64,000 nt of DNA. Origin: Obelidium mucronatum. Taxonomy: Eukaryota > Chytridiomycota > Chytridiomycetes > Chytridiales > Chytriomycetaceae. Location: positions 1 through 64,000 of the forward strand of contig JAIVFH010000038.1 in the NCBI GenBank assembly GCA_025765595.1, in the 5' to 3' direction. The position numbers were made by a program, and so were the translations under genes. The notes beneath the pieces were generated by a model. The model did not search any database. It was not told the origin of the DNA and saw only the letters and a list, made by a program, of their open reading frames with translations. Shown in pieces: positions 51,967 through 63,682 of this stretch; position 1 is the stretch's first letter; each line of letters starts with the position of its first letter.

Positions 51967-53163
51967 ATGCACGTCACCCTCCTCACGACACTGGTTGCTG
52001 CTGTGCTCCCCCTAGCATCTGCGCAAGATTTGTTTCAAGGATCTAGTTGTAATTTAAATATTCCAAGCTTCAACTCTGCACATCCATCCTTGCCAGTTAC
52101 CAGTTGAGTTTCAGCAACTAGTTTTCGGTGTGTGACTGACCTGTTCTGACAGACGGAAAGGCTGACTATATCAACGGCCAACTAGTCATGACGCTTCTGC
52201 CTCCTTCGAATCCATCCGACCGTACCGCTCCTGGGGTCTCTGTCAAAGGTATTAATAGAGTTACACCCTTGTTTGAAACAACCTCATTTGGGGAAATCGA
52301 AACACCAAAAAATAGCAACCTCAACTCTGTCCCTTCTGTATGGATCCGTTGAAGCCACGATTCAGCAATCTACCATCGGGGGTGCCGTTACGTACTTGAC
52401 TTTGATTAGTGATATCTCTAAGGATGAGATCGATTATGAATGGATTGGAAATGAACGTAACACTGTCTGGACAAACTTCTTCTACAGAGGAAGAAGAGAG
52501 CGTGATCCAATAACGTTGGACGAGGTGTGGTCGAAGCAAGTGGTGAGTTTGGCTGAATCATGTTTCAGAGTTGAACTCACCCTTAATTTCTAGCCAAACA
52601 GCCCCGACAACAGCGTCAACTCCCATACCTATAGGATTGATTGGTACCCTGATGCAATCACATGGTACATTGATGGCCAAGTTGTTCGTACCCAATTTAG
52701 AAATGGAACTTACGAACGCGCGAATGAAGGTGATGGTTTGCCATACGACCACTACCACTACCCAAACACCCCTATGACTATCAACTTCGGTATTTGGAAC
52801 TACCAAGGACCTACTTGGGCCAATGGACCTATTGATTGGACAAACAACGCTTTGGCGAATGGGGTGACTGCCAAAATCTCGAATTTGAAAGTGACTTGTT
52901 ACAATGGTTTGATTCCTGTCTCCACGGACCCAATTGTTGTTCCCGCTGGCCCTGACGTTCTGAGAAGCGGTCCACAGACTGTGCCCCCTCCAACAACGAC
53001 TGAGTCATGGGTCCCGATTGGTCAAGCAACTGGAACCGGAAGTGCTACTTCACGTTCTACTGGACCTCCAGCTACTCTTACCGCTTTGCCGACGAAAGCG
53101 GCCAGCAGTGGATTCAAGTCCGGAATTTCAGTCTTGACCGCTGTTGCCGTTTTTCTCCTTTAA
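51967..53163 (+). CDS. GH16 Crh-type cell-wall transglycosylase, GPI-anchored (tandem copy 1)
   Basis: Four exons: 51967-52102, 52153-52248, 52316-52542 and 52594-53163. The signal peptide is at residues 1-19 (LVAAVLPLASAQD). The mature start SSCNLNIPSFN is shared with its neighbours. The catalytic GH16 motif is DEIDYEW (ExDxxE pattern with nucleophile and acid/base Glu). Downstream LPYDHYHYPNTPMTINFGIW and WANGPIDW are Crh-family hallmarks. A Pro/Thr/Ser stalk and a hydrophobic end (VLTAVAVFLL) fit a GPI signal. Crh enzymes link chitin to beta-glucan in the wall. It is the first of four tandem paralogs. Confidence 0.92.
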
Positions 53164-53304
53164 AGTACCTCGTTTATTCATTCGACGCAGCCTCTGTCAC
53201 CAATCTTCAGTAGAATACTTTTTTCTTACACGGCGTCGCCCTCATTTTTTTTTGTTGTTACAGCCCCCAACTCTAAATATACTATTTTTGTTTTTGTGAA
53301 AATT

Positions 53305-54542
53305 ATGCTGCTTGGATTGACAGTCTTCGCAGTTCTGGCACCACTTGCAAAAGGGCAGGAACTGTTTAAAGGATCATCCTGCAACTTGAATATCCCCAAA
53401 TTTAATGGTCCTAACTCTGCACTGACAACTGGTTAGTCAAACGAATGGTACAAGCCTCGCTAACATTTTTCCCTTCAAAAAGGTGGTACCATTGCATATG
53501 AAAATGGACAGCTTATTATGGCAGTTACTCCACCTGCAAATAAATCAGATATTACCCAAACCGGACTGGGGTCGATAGGTTTGTGCTGCGTAACAGGGAC
53601 GTGTTCTATATTTAACTCATGGTCGGTCATCAGCGACAACAAATCTCGCTTTACTCTATGGTACAATCGAGGCGACAATACAGCAGTCAACAATTGGTGG
53701 TGTTGTGACATACCTTACATTAATTAATCAAAACACAAAAGACGAGTTGGATTTGGAGTGGATCGGAAATGAGCGCGAAACTGTCTGGACCAATATGTTT
53801 TATCGAGGGCGAAGAGAAAGAGAGGCTGTTACTCTAAACGAAATTTGGTCCAAACAAGTGGTAACCGTCGCCTCGTTTCAAAAAAAAAATCATTTCTCAT
53901 TATCAATTCTAGCCTGCATCGCCTGACAATAGTGTCACGGCACACATATATCGTATAGATTGGACTCCCGAATCGATTACTTGGTGGGTCGATGGTACAA
54001 TGTCGCGTGTATTGCGAAAATCAGATACATTTGAAGCAGCAGGAACTGGTGATCAGCTTCCTTATGATCATTATCATTACCCAAATACTCCAATGACAAT
54101 CAATCTTGGGATTTGGAATAGTCAGGATAAAATCTGGGCCAATGGACCAATTGATTGGACAAATCCAGCGTATTCTCAAGGTCTTTCGGCGCGATTTTCA
54201 AGCTTAAAGGTTGCATGTTATGAGGGTGCCGTTCCTACAGTAACTGATCCATTGATTGTCCCATCGTTGACTGTTACCATATTTGACGATGGTAGCCACG
54301 GAAAGACTCCTGCCACAACCCATACGGCATCGAGTAAAGAAACACCGTCAACAATCGCGAAATCTAAATCTTCGACGCCACAAGCATCAGTTTCCACAAG
54401 TCCCACAGCAACCACAACCACTTCTGAGAGTGCAACGGTGGCGCCGAAACCGCCTCCAACGTCAACGGCAGCGACGCGAAGCTCCTCGATTCGTCACATA
54501 TTAAATTTTGCCTTCATGTGTATTCTGGCGCTGTTTCTATAA
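53305..54542 (+). CDS. GH16 Crh-type transglycosylase, GPI-anchored (tandem copy 2)
   Basis: It has the same four-exon design, with introns starting at about 53433, 53578 and 53860 at the same protein positions as copy 1. The signal peptide is LLGLTVFAVLAPLAKGQ. The catalytic motif is DELDLEW. It shares LPYDHYHYPNTPMTIN and WANGPIDW. The Thr/Ser-rich stalk is longer, and the end (FAFMCILALFL) is again GPI-like. The coding frame is intact. Confidence 0.9.
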
Positions 54543-54593
54543 ATTGTATAATTTTGTTATCCATAAAAAGTGCAAAAACGCCGATAGCCGAAA

Positions 54594-56002
54594 ATGTTGT
54601 TTGTTACAATTGCTGCTCTCGCATCAGTTCTGGGCCAAGCAAATGCTCAGAGTTTGTTTAGTTCTCCAGTGAGCTGGCCGGGGTATCCTTCCGATGGCTT
54701 TTCGTACGGTTGGTCTAAGAGAGCAAGCAAAGCTCAACAATTACTGATCCAGTGGATTTGTACTGTAGGTGGCAAAGTAGACAATGTTAACAACCAAATG
54801 GTGTTTACTCTTTTGCCTCCCGCGAACTTGACAACGAATGATATTGGATATGGTGCCATCGGTGAGAGTTTTCGTTTGATTGCAAGTATTGTCCCTCCTG
54901 ATCCTCTCTCGTCCGATCAGCAACCTCGAACCAGGCTTTACTCTATGGAACTGTTGAAGCTACTGTGCAACAAGCGACCGTTGGTGGGTGCGTTACTTAC
55001 CTGACCCTGATCAACCAAGAGGCAAGTCCAAGCACAATCTCAACAAGCGTACTAACTTCTACTAAAGACTAAAGACGAAATCGACTTTGAATGGATCGGA
55101 AATGAGCGAAACACTGTGTGGACAAACATGTTTTATCGAGGGCGCCGAGAAAGAAGGCCAGTCACTATGGATGAAATCTGGTCGGCCCAAATCAACACCG
55201 GCTCAACTGACAACTCTGTCCTTGGATCACCATTCACCTATCGAATTGATTGGACTCCAGATTCCATTACTTGGTGGGTCAATGGCGCGGTTATTCGAGT
55301 GTTGAACCGAGCATCCACATTTGAAGCTGCCAACACCGGCGACAAGCTTCCATACGATCACTACCACTACCCAAACACTCCCCTTACAGTGAATTTTGGA
55401 ATTTGGGATGATCAGGACGTCATTTGGGCAAACGGCCCTATTCATTGGAATGACACGGCTGCTCAGAAGGGGTTCACTGCCAAAGTCTGGGATATTAAGG
55501 TGATTCCTTATGGGGGCAATATTCCAATGCATACAGATCCTCTTGTAGTTCCTGCATTGACAATCACCAATTTTGTGGATGGTCTCCCAACGGCTTCCCC
55601 ACCACCTGCTTCCCCATTGCCAACTAAGACTGAATCCATTGCTACTACCTTCAACTGCTGCTATTTCAAGCTGTTTCATCATCAATGACTGTTTCTGTTG
55701 AGTCGAACAGCTTGGCAGTCAGCAACAGGAATCTCTTACTACAACAGCACAAACCTCAGGAACATCCTCCTCTAGTTCCACAGTCACTTCTGGAAGTCTT
55801 TCGTTCCGCTTCTTCAACTTCTTCCTCTACTTCTACTACTTCCTTTAGCACCAAGAAAGATACTCAGCAAACGGTTGGTGACAATTCTGGAAAGGCCCCA
55901 GCCACTGCAAACGGAAGCAATGAATCTGCTTCCAATCAGAAGTCGTATGCAATCAGAGTTTTTGTTTCAGCTATTCCTGTTTTGAGTATGTTGTTGGTTT
56001 GA
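54594..56002 (+). CDS. GH16 Crh-type transglycosylase (tandem copy 3), altered N-terminus, GC-AG intron
   Basis: The signal peptide is FVTIAALASVLGQANAQ. The catalytic motif is DEIDFEW, with LPYDHYHYPNTPLTVN and WANGPIHW. The intron before the catalytic exon uses a GC donor (GAG|GCAAGT, about 55020) and ACTAAAG acceptor. The segment CNLNIP at the mature N-terminus of the paralogs is missing here; instead SLFSSPVSWPG is read, perhaps a different splice. The C-terminal stalk shifts frame near 55650 in a Ser/Thr-rich tract, and the GPI-type end (VFVSAIPVLSMLLV) lies in the new frame to 56002. Confidence 0.8.
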
Positions 56003-56148
56003 GAAGTAAAGCTGATTTTGAGTTTCTGATTCCAACGGAACCTTTAGTATTTCGGTATGCACTAATCTCATTCAATTATTCAATGTATGGCATGCATTCC
56101 AAAAGTCAACGTGTGGGCTTGAAAGTTGAAAACCAATTTGGTGTAAAT

Positions 56149-57228
56149 ATGCTGGCTCTGTTTTGGACCTCATTTCTTATCTCTTCTGTCTTCGCCCAAG
56201 GACTTTTCGAGGGAAGCAATTGCAACTTGAACGTGCCCAGCTTCGGTTCCGCGAACAGCGCCTTCATAACTGGCGGCAAGATTGACTATTCAAATGGCGT
56301 CATGACTATGACTATGACTGCTCCTACGAACTACATCAGATCCTGATGCATACGGAATCGAAGCGATCATGACATCTAAGCTGTACTTGTTGTACGGCAG
56401 TGTCGAAGTTACCCTTAAGCAGGCGCCAATCGGTGGTATCGTCAGCTACCTCACTTTGATCAACCAACAAACCAAAGACGAGATTGATGTTGAATTGATT
56501 GGAAACGAGCGAAAAAAGCTTCTGGACAAACTTCTTTTACCGAGGGCTTCGTGAGATTGATCCCGTGAAGCAAATTGAAAAGTGGAGTGCGAATCCAGCA
56601 GTTTCCAGCGATAACAACCAGAACTGGCATACATACAAGATTGATTGGTTGCCAGACTCTATTACCTTGGTCAGTGGATGGTACAAGTTGTTCATGTACA
56701 AAATAAGGCGGACACATTTGAGAAGGCGAATACAGGGGACATGGCGAAAGACTCAAACGGAAACGGATATGATCACTTTCATTATCCCACGGACTCCCAT
56801 GACTGTAAATTTGGGCATCTGGAACTCTCAAAGTCCAATTTGGGCGAATGGCCCGATTAACTGGAAAGATCCTTCTACAGCCAATGGATTCTCTATGCAA
56901 GTCGCGTCTGTAAAAGTATCCTGCTATATGCCACCTTCTCCTCCACCTGCTGCTACCACCACCACTGCTGTTGTTGATTTGCCTCCTCCCTGTGATTGTC
57001 ACACATCCACCACCACCAGCTCCTCCAGTGACAACCACTACATCTGTTCAAACCACCGATGCAGAAAAAACAGCCACTGTTTCAGTGGATTCTACTTCCA
57101 CGTCCACTACTCGCTCGTCCACAACTGCTACAGGAACAGCGTCTGTCGTGCGAACCGTGACGACAAGCAAAGCTTCACAAATCGTGATTAGCTTCCTTTA
57201 TGTTCTCGCTTCATTCATTCTATCTTAA
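56149..57228 (+). pseudogene. GH16 Crh-type transglycosylase (tandem copy 4), intronless and frameshifted
   Basis: The signal peptide (FWTSFLISSVFAQG) and mature start GSNCNLNVPSFG are intact. The coding sequence runs without introns through all positions where copies 1-3 have them. The catalytic motif is DEIDVEL. At least four single-base frame changes occur, near 56335, 56510 (A-run), 56670 and 56800, plus one in the stalk. A GPI-like end (SQIVISFLYVLASFILS) remains at 57228. Loss of all introns suggests a retrocopy. The shifts could be decay or sequencing errors. Confidence 0.7.
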
Positions 57229-57292
57229 TTGAAAACTAGATAAATAAAAAATTAGAAAGTGATTCTCTTAATTTTGGAGGTTGCTGTGACCT

Positions 57293-57315
57293 GGAACGTT
57301 CGAGAATGTTCACGA
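57293..57315. promoter_or_regulatory. Heat-shock-element-like site upstream of RPL10
   Basis: GAACGTTCGAGAATGTTC is four perfect alternating nGAAn/nTTCn units, followed by a weaker fifth (ACGAG). It lies about 145 bp upstream of the split RPL10 start codon and about 65 bp downstream of the last GH16 gene. An HSF trimer site is inferred from the motif alone. Confidence 0.55.
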
Positions 57316-57457
57316 GTGCCAAATAGCTAACTTATCCACACAGCTTCAAACAGTCGCACTACGGGTCCCAATTTGAAATCATAATGGGCGGAGTGGTCTT
57401 TGCTTTTGAGTTGGATGTTGGCACAATTTTTTTTGGACGTCACAACTTGAATTCAAA

Positions 57458-58568
57458 AGTGAGCACTGTCACCTCTCCATCCCAACACAGCAGCCCCATC
57501 GCACCATCGTCCTGTGTCCATCGGCAGCAGCGTCTGGATGTATGATTGGCATCAAATGCAACCAGGTAGCGAGACTTGTGGCTCTGATGGATGTGATCAA
57601 CATGAAACAGTGGATGGCATCTTGTTGGGGGGGTGTCTTGGACTGTGCCCTTGGCAACTCATGGTGTATGAGTTGGAGCACTCGGGAGGATTGGCTCGGC
57701 CCCGCATTTGCATGTGGCTCGTGTGTGTGGTATTGCAGGGTATCCTTGATTCCGAATCAAATGATTTCAAATGGGACGTATTGTGCAATGACCACGCCTC
57801 GCAGAACCTCTGGATGCCGTCATATGTCCTTTACCTTGACTGCCTCGCCGCCCTCGCTTTCTATTACCTGATTCACAAAACTGATCAAAATTGTCCTTAA
57901 TTTTTATAGTGGGTCGTCGTCCAGCTAGATGCTACCGTTACTGTAAGAACAAGCCTTACCCAAAGTCCCGTTTCTGTCGTGGTGTCCCCGACCCAAAGAT
58001 TCGTATCTACGACTTGGGACGTAAGAAGGCTACCGTTGATGAGTTCCCACTCACCATCCACTTGTTGTCTGACGAATACCAGCAAATCTCCTCCGAATGT
58101 CTTGAGGCTGCTCGTATCTGTGCCAACAAGTACATCACCAAGAACTCTGGAAAGGACTCCTTCCACATGAGAATTCGTGTCCACCCATTCCACGTTATCC
58201 GTATCAACAAGATGCTTTCCTGCGCCGGAGCCGATCGTCTCCAACAAGGTATGCGTGGAGCTTTCGGTAAGCCAACCGGAAAGGTTGCCCGTGTCAACAT
58301 TGGTCAAGTTCTTGTCTCTATCCGTACCCGTGACAACAACAAGGACATTGTCTACGAAGCTCTCCGTCGTTGCAAGTACAAGTTTGCTGGACGTCAGAAG
58401 ATCATCGTCTCTGACAAGTGGGGATTCACCAAGTTGACTCGTGCTCAGTACGCCATTGACAGACAGGCTGGTTTGCTCCAACCTGACGGTTGTTACGTCA
58501 AGTACCTCGCTGAGAAGGGTCCTCTTGTCAAGTCCCTCTTGCAGTTTGAGAGAGCCCAGAACGCTTAA
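57458..58568 (+). CDS. RPL10: Ribosomal protein uL16 (RPL10)
   Basis: The main exon, 57910-58568, begins TGGGTCGTCGTCC after a TTTTTATAG acceptor. The protein starts [20 protein letters not shown], so only the A of the ATG is missing. A donor AAAA|GTGAGC at 57458/57459 would supply that A and give a start codon split by a 451-nt intron. The product is then 219 residues, normal for the family ([43 protein letters not shown]). uL16 sits near the P site of the large subunit and is needed for late 60S maturation. The first-exon assignment is inferred from splice signals. Confidence 0.9.
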
Positions 58569-58878
58569 GTATAGTTCAAAAACTCACTGCTTAATGGCTG
58601 TCTATTGATTTTATTTTTTTGTTTTGAAATAACCTTGAAAAGCTTGGAATAAAGTCTTTGATGCCATTTTCTTTTTTACAACACGTTTGTTCCCTTCTTG
58701 TTCTGATGTTTGTTGAAATCCTTTTCCAAAATATTTTTCTTGAGACGCGATTCACAAACCCCTCCTTTCGAGATTTACATCAGACGAAATCCCAACCACC
58801 GTTGCCAACGCTGCCAACCAGTTCCCCTATCCGATCAACAGCCGACTATCCCCCCAAAAAAGACAGAAAGGCGCGTAA

Positions 58879-61800
58879 ATGGCTGACCACGGCAACCACG
58901 AGGAGGCCCTAGACCCCTCCCAGGAAAACCACGACGAAGAAATCACACAAGAAGACATTGAAGCGCACCTTGCCGCGCAAGAGCGCCAACAAACCGCCAC
59001 CGCAACGGAAACGGCAACAACGCCGTCCACAAGCAGCAGCAGCGGCGGCGGCGGCATCAAACCAACCACCGGCGAAACCAACAACAACAACGACTCAGAC
59101 GACCACCACGAAAACACAGCCCTCAGTCTCCTCACTTCGATCGTGAAACAACACACTGCCTTTGACGAGGAAAAAGAAGAAGAAGAAATCGCGCAACTCG
59201 TGAAAGTCGCGCTCCAAGAAGACACGGCGCGGCCGCCCAACGCTCAAACCCCAGACGGAACTGGCGGTGAAGAGCACCGAGAACTCACAGAAGACGAGAA
59301 GATTATGCAACAGGTCAAAAACACGATCCGTTTCTTGCAAGAGAATATCGCAAACCCAAACTCTGCAAACATGGATGATTATAACCACGCCAATGTAGGG
59401 GATCCCAACTTCAACGTTCGGATGAGAGCCGAGTACGAGAACTTGTATCGCTTGTTTATAACAGCTCGAAGGAATAATCAAGGGCTTGTGAAAAAACTGC
59501 GAGACATGAAAAACGAGATTGTATCCAATGCAACCAAAGTGGAAGCAGCCATGAAGATTTTCCAGGAAGACCGAATACTGATTGCGAGTTTGAAAAAAGA
59601 AGTCAAGAAGGCGTGGACAGTTGTGGAGTTGACAAAAGACCGTGAAATTAAAGCAAAAGATACAGTGTTTAATCTCAAGTTCCAGTTGGATACTGTCAAG
59701 AAAGAGTTGGGAAAGGTTACTGGAACGGATTATCAATCAAAAAGTGGGACTGATAAAGGCGTGAATATGGTTCAAATGAATTTGGAGCTTCAGATGAAAA
59801 TCGATCAGCTTGACAAGGTTAAACTCTAATCCTGCTGAACCAACAAAATAATGTTACTAAATCGAAACAAAACTACAAACAAAAACATACACCACATCAC
59901 AGGATAAAGTCGAACTAAACCGCAAACTCTCTGTCGCAAACGGAGACATCCGCATCCTCAACACTGAAGTCCAAGACCTCAATGAAAAAATCAATCTTGA
60001 AAAGCGCCAAAAAGAAAAAGCAATCGAAGAAATGGACCTCGTAAACAACCTCCTTCAAACCGAAAAAATCCGAGCAAGATCGCGAATCACGCATCCGCTG
60101 ATAAACTAGAAGCCTCGATTGACGATAAATCCTCCACCATCCAGAAAAAGACTGTCCCAAATCAATGAAAAAGCTGGCAGAAATAAAACTCCTCAAGGAA
60201 ACGATAAATCGACTCGAAATGCAAGTCAAGGATGAAAAGTTGAAAGTCGACAAGGAGGCAAACGAGAAACTTGCCGCAATGTCAAGGATTATGCGATTGC
60301 AAACTGAAATGGAGGAGCAAAGGCACAAGATTTCCAAATCTAAATCTGAAGCTGCTTCGCATAATGGAAATGCTGCTGAAGACCATGAGCTGTACAAGTG
60401 CAAGGAAGAAATCAAAAACTTGCAACGCACAAATGATGCGTGCCAAAAACTGGCAAAAAGCTTCGAAGAATCAAAACTAGCTGCAGAAATCGAAAGAGAT
60501 GCAATCAAAGTGGGGTTTCTCTTTCTCCTTCGAGCCCCTCCAATATTGACGACAGATGTTCTTTTCCTTGTTAGGGAACAAACCACTCTCTCGTTCGCGA
60601 AACAGATAGCATGAAGAAAACAACTTGAAGAATGCATGAAACACGTTGAACTCATCACCAAAGAACGCGACGTTGCTCAAAGAAACTTTGTAAAAGCCAC
60701 AGGCGCCACACAACGCCAATTCAATGCCGTCAAAGCTATCTGACCAAGCTCAACGAACCCTTGAGCACTGAAATAACGGCCTTCAAAGAAGAAGCAGCGA
60801 AAATGAGAAAGGTATGCTATGCGTGCGTTAGAGAAACGCATCTCCCTGCTGCTTTTGTTAAACCTTGTTATGCTTGATTTGTTTGGGGGGCTAGATCATA
60901 TACTCTTTAGAAAAGGAGCGAGACCACCACATGACGGAATTCAACAAACTCCAACAAGACCTTGATCCTAAAAGACGAAGACTTGAAAATGAAGGACATG
61001 TTAATTTTCGACGGCCGCAAGAAAATCGCCGAACTCGAACGCAAAAAAAAGGAACAAGCAAAATCTGTATGAAACTGTCCGTACAGACCGAAACTTGTAT
61101 TCCAAAAACTTGATTGAATGCGAAGATGAGATTACAGAACTTAAGCGGAAACTCAAGATTATGGGGCATCAGATTGAGCAGTTGAAGGAAGAGATTTCCA
61201 TGAAGGAGACTGGTAAGTCCAGATGGGAAGAATGGGGATTTTTATAAGGAAGCCCCTTTTTTCTAAAAACAAAAAAAAACAACTTTTGTGAACCAGATCT
61301 TGCGAAAAGCCACTTTGAACACAACAAGCTCGAAAAAGAAAAAGAAGGCCTCGCCTTCCAAATTGCCAAACTCCAAACTCAGCTTGAAGAATCACAAGTC
61401 GAATTGAAAAACAGACTTGCAGAAGAAAACAAGCTTCGTCATGTGATTGACGAAGGCGATGCTGCTCGGTCAAAGTTGAAGAAGGACTATGACTCTGTTG
61501 TTCAAGCCAGGGTAAAAATAATTTTATGTTTAAATAGAGAGATATATTTTTTCCGAGTGTCTCTCCTAAAGAATACAAACACAGGATGTTCTTGGAAGCC
61601 AACTCATTCGACGAAACGAAGAAATCTCACTCCTCTATGAAAAAATCAAAATCCAAACATCCACTTTAAACAAAGGGGAGTTGCAATACTATGAGCGTAT
61701 TGAAGACATTCGAGTCTTGAAACTGGAAATCAAGAAACTGCGACGCGAAAAGGCGATTCTCCAGACTGAAACTCAAAATGTGGATGGTTTGAAGAAACGA

Positions 61801-62666
61801 AATTTTCAAGCTACATAAAGACGTGTTGAAGGAAAGAACGCGAGTTAAAGTCCTTGAAGGTGTGTATGCGTTTCTGTGTTTGCGCATTCACGTAATTGAA
61901 ATTACTGTTCCATTTCTTTAACAGAGGAGCTTGAATCACCAATGAACATTCACAGATGGAGAAAACTATCCGGCTCCGATCCAACAATGTTTGAATTAAT
62001 CACCAAGATGCAAGCCCTCCAAAAGCGCCTCATTTTCAAAACGGAAGAAGTAGTTGAAAAGGAAACAATCATTAACCACAAGGACAAGTTATATTTGGAA
62101 GTCAAAAACTTGTTGCAAAGACAGCCTGGTCCTGAAGTGTTGGAAGAATTGAGGACCTTGAAGGGAACCATCAAGACAAAAGTTCGGGAGTGCAAGGTAA
62201 TTTTTTTCTTTTAGTTGGTTGAACCTTCTTTCCTGATTTTTTTTTCTTTTCCCAGTCGTTGGCGTCTGAGCTGAATATGTATCATTCCCAAGTTAATGAA
62301 TACAAATACGAAATCCAACGACTCGGTCAGGAATACCAAGACTTGAAGAAAAAGTACTACGAGCTCAAGAAAAAGGACCGGGAAGACCGACTCCTGCGAA
62401 TCAGAATTGAACAGGAGCAAGTAGGATACGGTGTGTTGAATGAACGAACGAGTCTAGGGATGATTGGGAAGGGAGGGAAAGATTACGCACTCATGCCGCC
62501 ATCAAAAGAAATTAGTCCCACAGCTTTACCGGCATTGAAGCCCCATCTTTCGAGTGGGCCCAAGTTTAGTGGTGGCGGATTCAATATGGGTGGGCTTCAG
62601 GGGCGGAGTTCTACGGCAGTTGCGGCTGAGGAAAAGAGACAGACGGCTGATAGAATGGCATCTTGA
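58879..62666 (+). CDS. CFAP58: Cilia- and flagella-associated protein 58 (CFAP58/CCDC147)
   Basis: A multi-exon coiled-coil gene. Exon 1 (58879-59817) has a low-complexity acidic N-terminus, then ENLYRLFITARRNNQGLVKKL and SLKKEVKKAWTVVEL. Later exons run to the conserved end: LITKMQALQKRLIFKTEEVVEKE, LLQRQPGPEVLEELR, LASELNMYHSQVNEYKYEIQRL and QDLKKKYYELKKKDRE. These match the CFAP58 family, an axonemal and assembly factor of motile cilia. Introns include 59818-59904, about 60512-60575, 60814-60895, 61213-61296, 61511-61585, 61860-61923 and 62196-62255. Homopolymer indels break the frame near 60065 and at other places. Confidence 0.85.
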
Positions 62667-62832
62667 ATAATTTATTAATTTATTGTCTTTTACGCGTATC
62701 AATCACACGCTCGCCTTTCTCTACTAATACAGTACATACAATACAGCTCGTACACATACATACATTAAATAATCGAAACGCCTATTCTTTTATATTTTTT
62801 TTTGTTTTGGTTAAAACCTCAGTGAAAACCCT

Positions 62833-63526
62833 ATGACCTCATCCTCATTGTTACCAGACATTACAGCCGCCCAGGTACAGTTTTTGGACACACTAGTTGC
62901 GCAAGTCGTGGCTCTTCCAATTTGCGCCAAAGACTGCTGGTTTCTGGTAAGCTCAATTGTGTGATGGTGATGGCTATCGCCACCTCTCCTTCAGTCTCAC
63001 CTCCATCTCACAACATCAACAGTACAATGCCAAGGAATCAGACCCATTGACAATGATCACCAATGTTTGCAAAAGCCAAATCAACTTCATCAACACTTAC
63101 AATGCCTGCTCGACAGAGTTTGGATGCATCGATTCAGATATTTACTTGAGTCAGGCGCAATCGATCGTCAATAGTCTTCCAACCACTTGCAGTACTTTGA
63201 ATACGTTGTTTACACCGATTGAAACTGGGTTGGGCGCTTTTGCGTCGCAGACTTTGGTAGATTCCTGGAACACAACTGGAACCATCTCCAACTTCAAGTC
63301 AAGCACCACCAGTAGCACTAGTACTACTATGACAACAACTTCAACGACCTCTACAACGACCTCCACAACAATCGCGACCTCATTTGCCACAAGCACCGCT
63401 ATTTCTTCTCTTGTATCGACACCAACAGGAACTGCCGTGTCAAACAAGAGTTCTGGATCAATAATGACTCATTCTTTTCCCTCATTCGTTATGGCAGTCG
63501 CTTCAGTTGTTTTTCTTTTTCTTTAA
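62833..63526 (+). CDS. Cys-containing, Thr/Ser-stalked GPI-type surface protein
   Basis: Exon 1 is 62833-62946 and exon 2 is 63023-63526, joined in phase 0. The folded part has six or more Cys (PICAKDC, NVCKS, NACS, GCI, TTCS), reminiscent of small Cys-rich extracellular domains such as CFEM but not clearly one. A Thr/Ser tract follows (STTTSTTIATS) and then a hydrophobic end (FVMAVASVVFLFL) fitting a GPI signal. No clear signal peptide is visible before LVAQVVALPIC, so the true start may be in another exon. Confidence 0.6.
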
Positions 63527-63682
63527 AAGTATAGACTTTCAACTTGAAAAAAGGGAGAGGGTGCTTCATCAATTATGCACGGTGCTCAGTTTACAACATT
63601 TGTTTTTCATTTTCCAATTTTGGAGTTCCCTCTGTAACACCGCACCACACCGAAAGCGAATAGAGACAGCTAGAACTTAGAG

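Noticed and set aside
57514..57900. Open frames inside the RPL10 first intron
   Set aside because: They lie wholly within the inferred intron, with no domain. I also looked for a snoRNA (C and D boxes) there and found no convincing pair.
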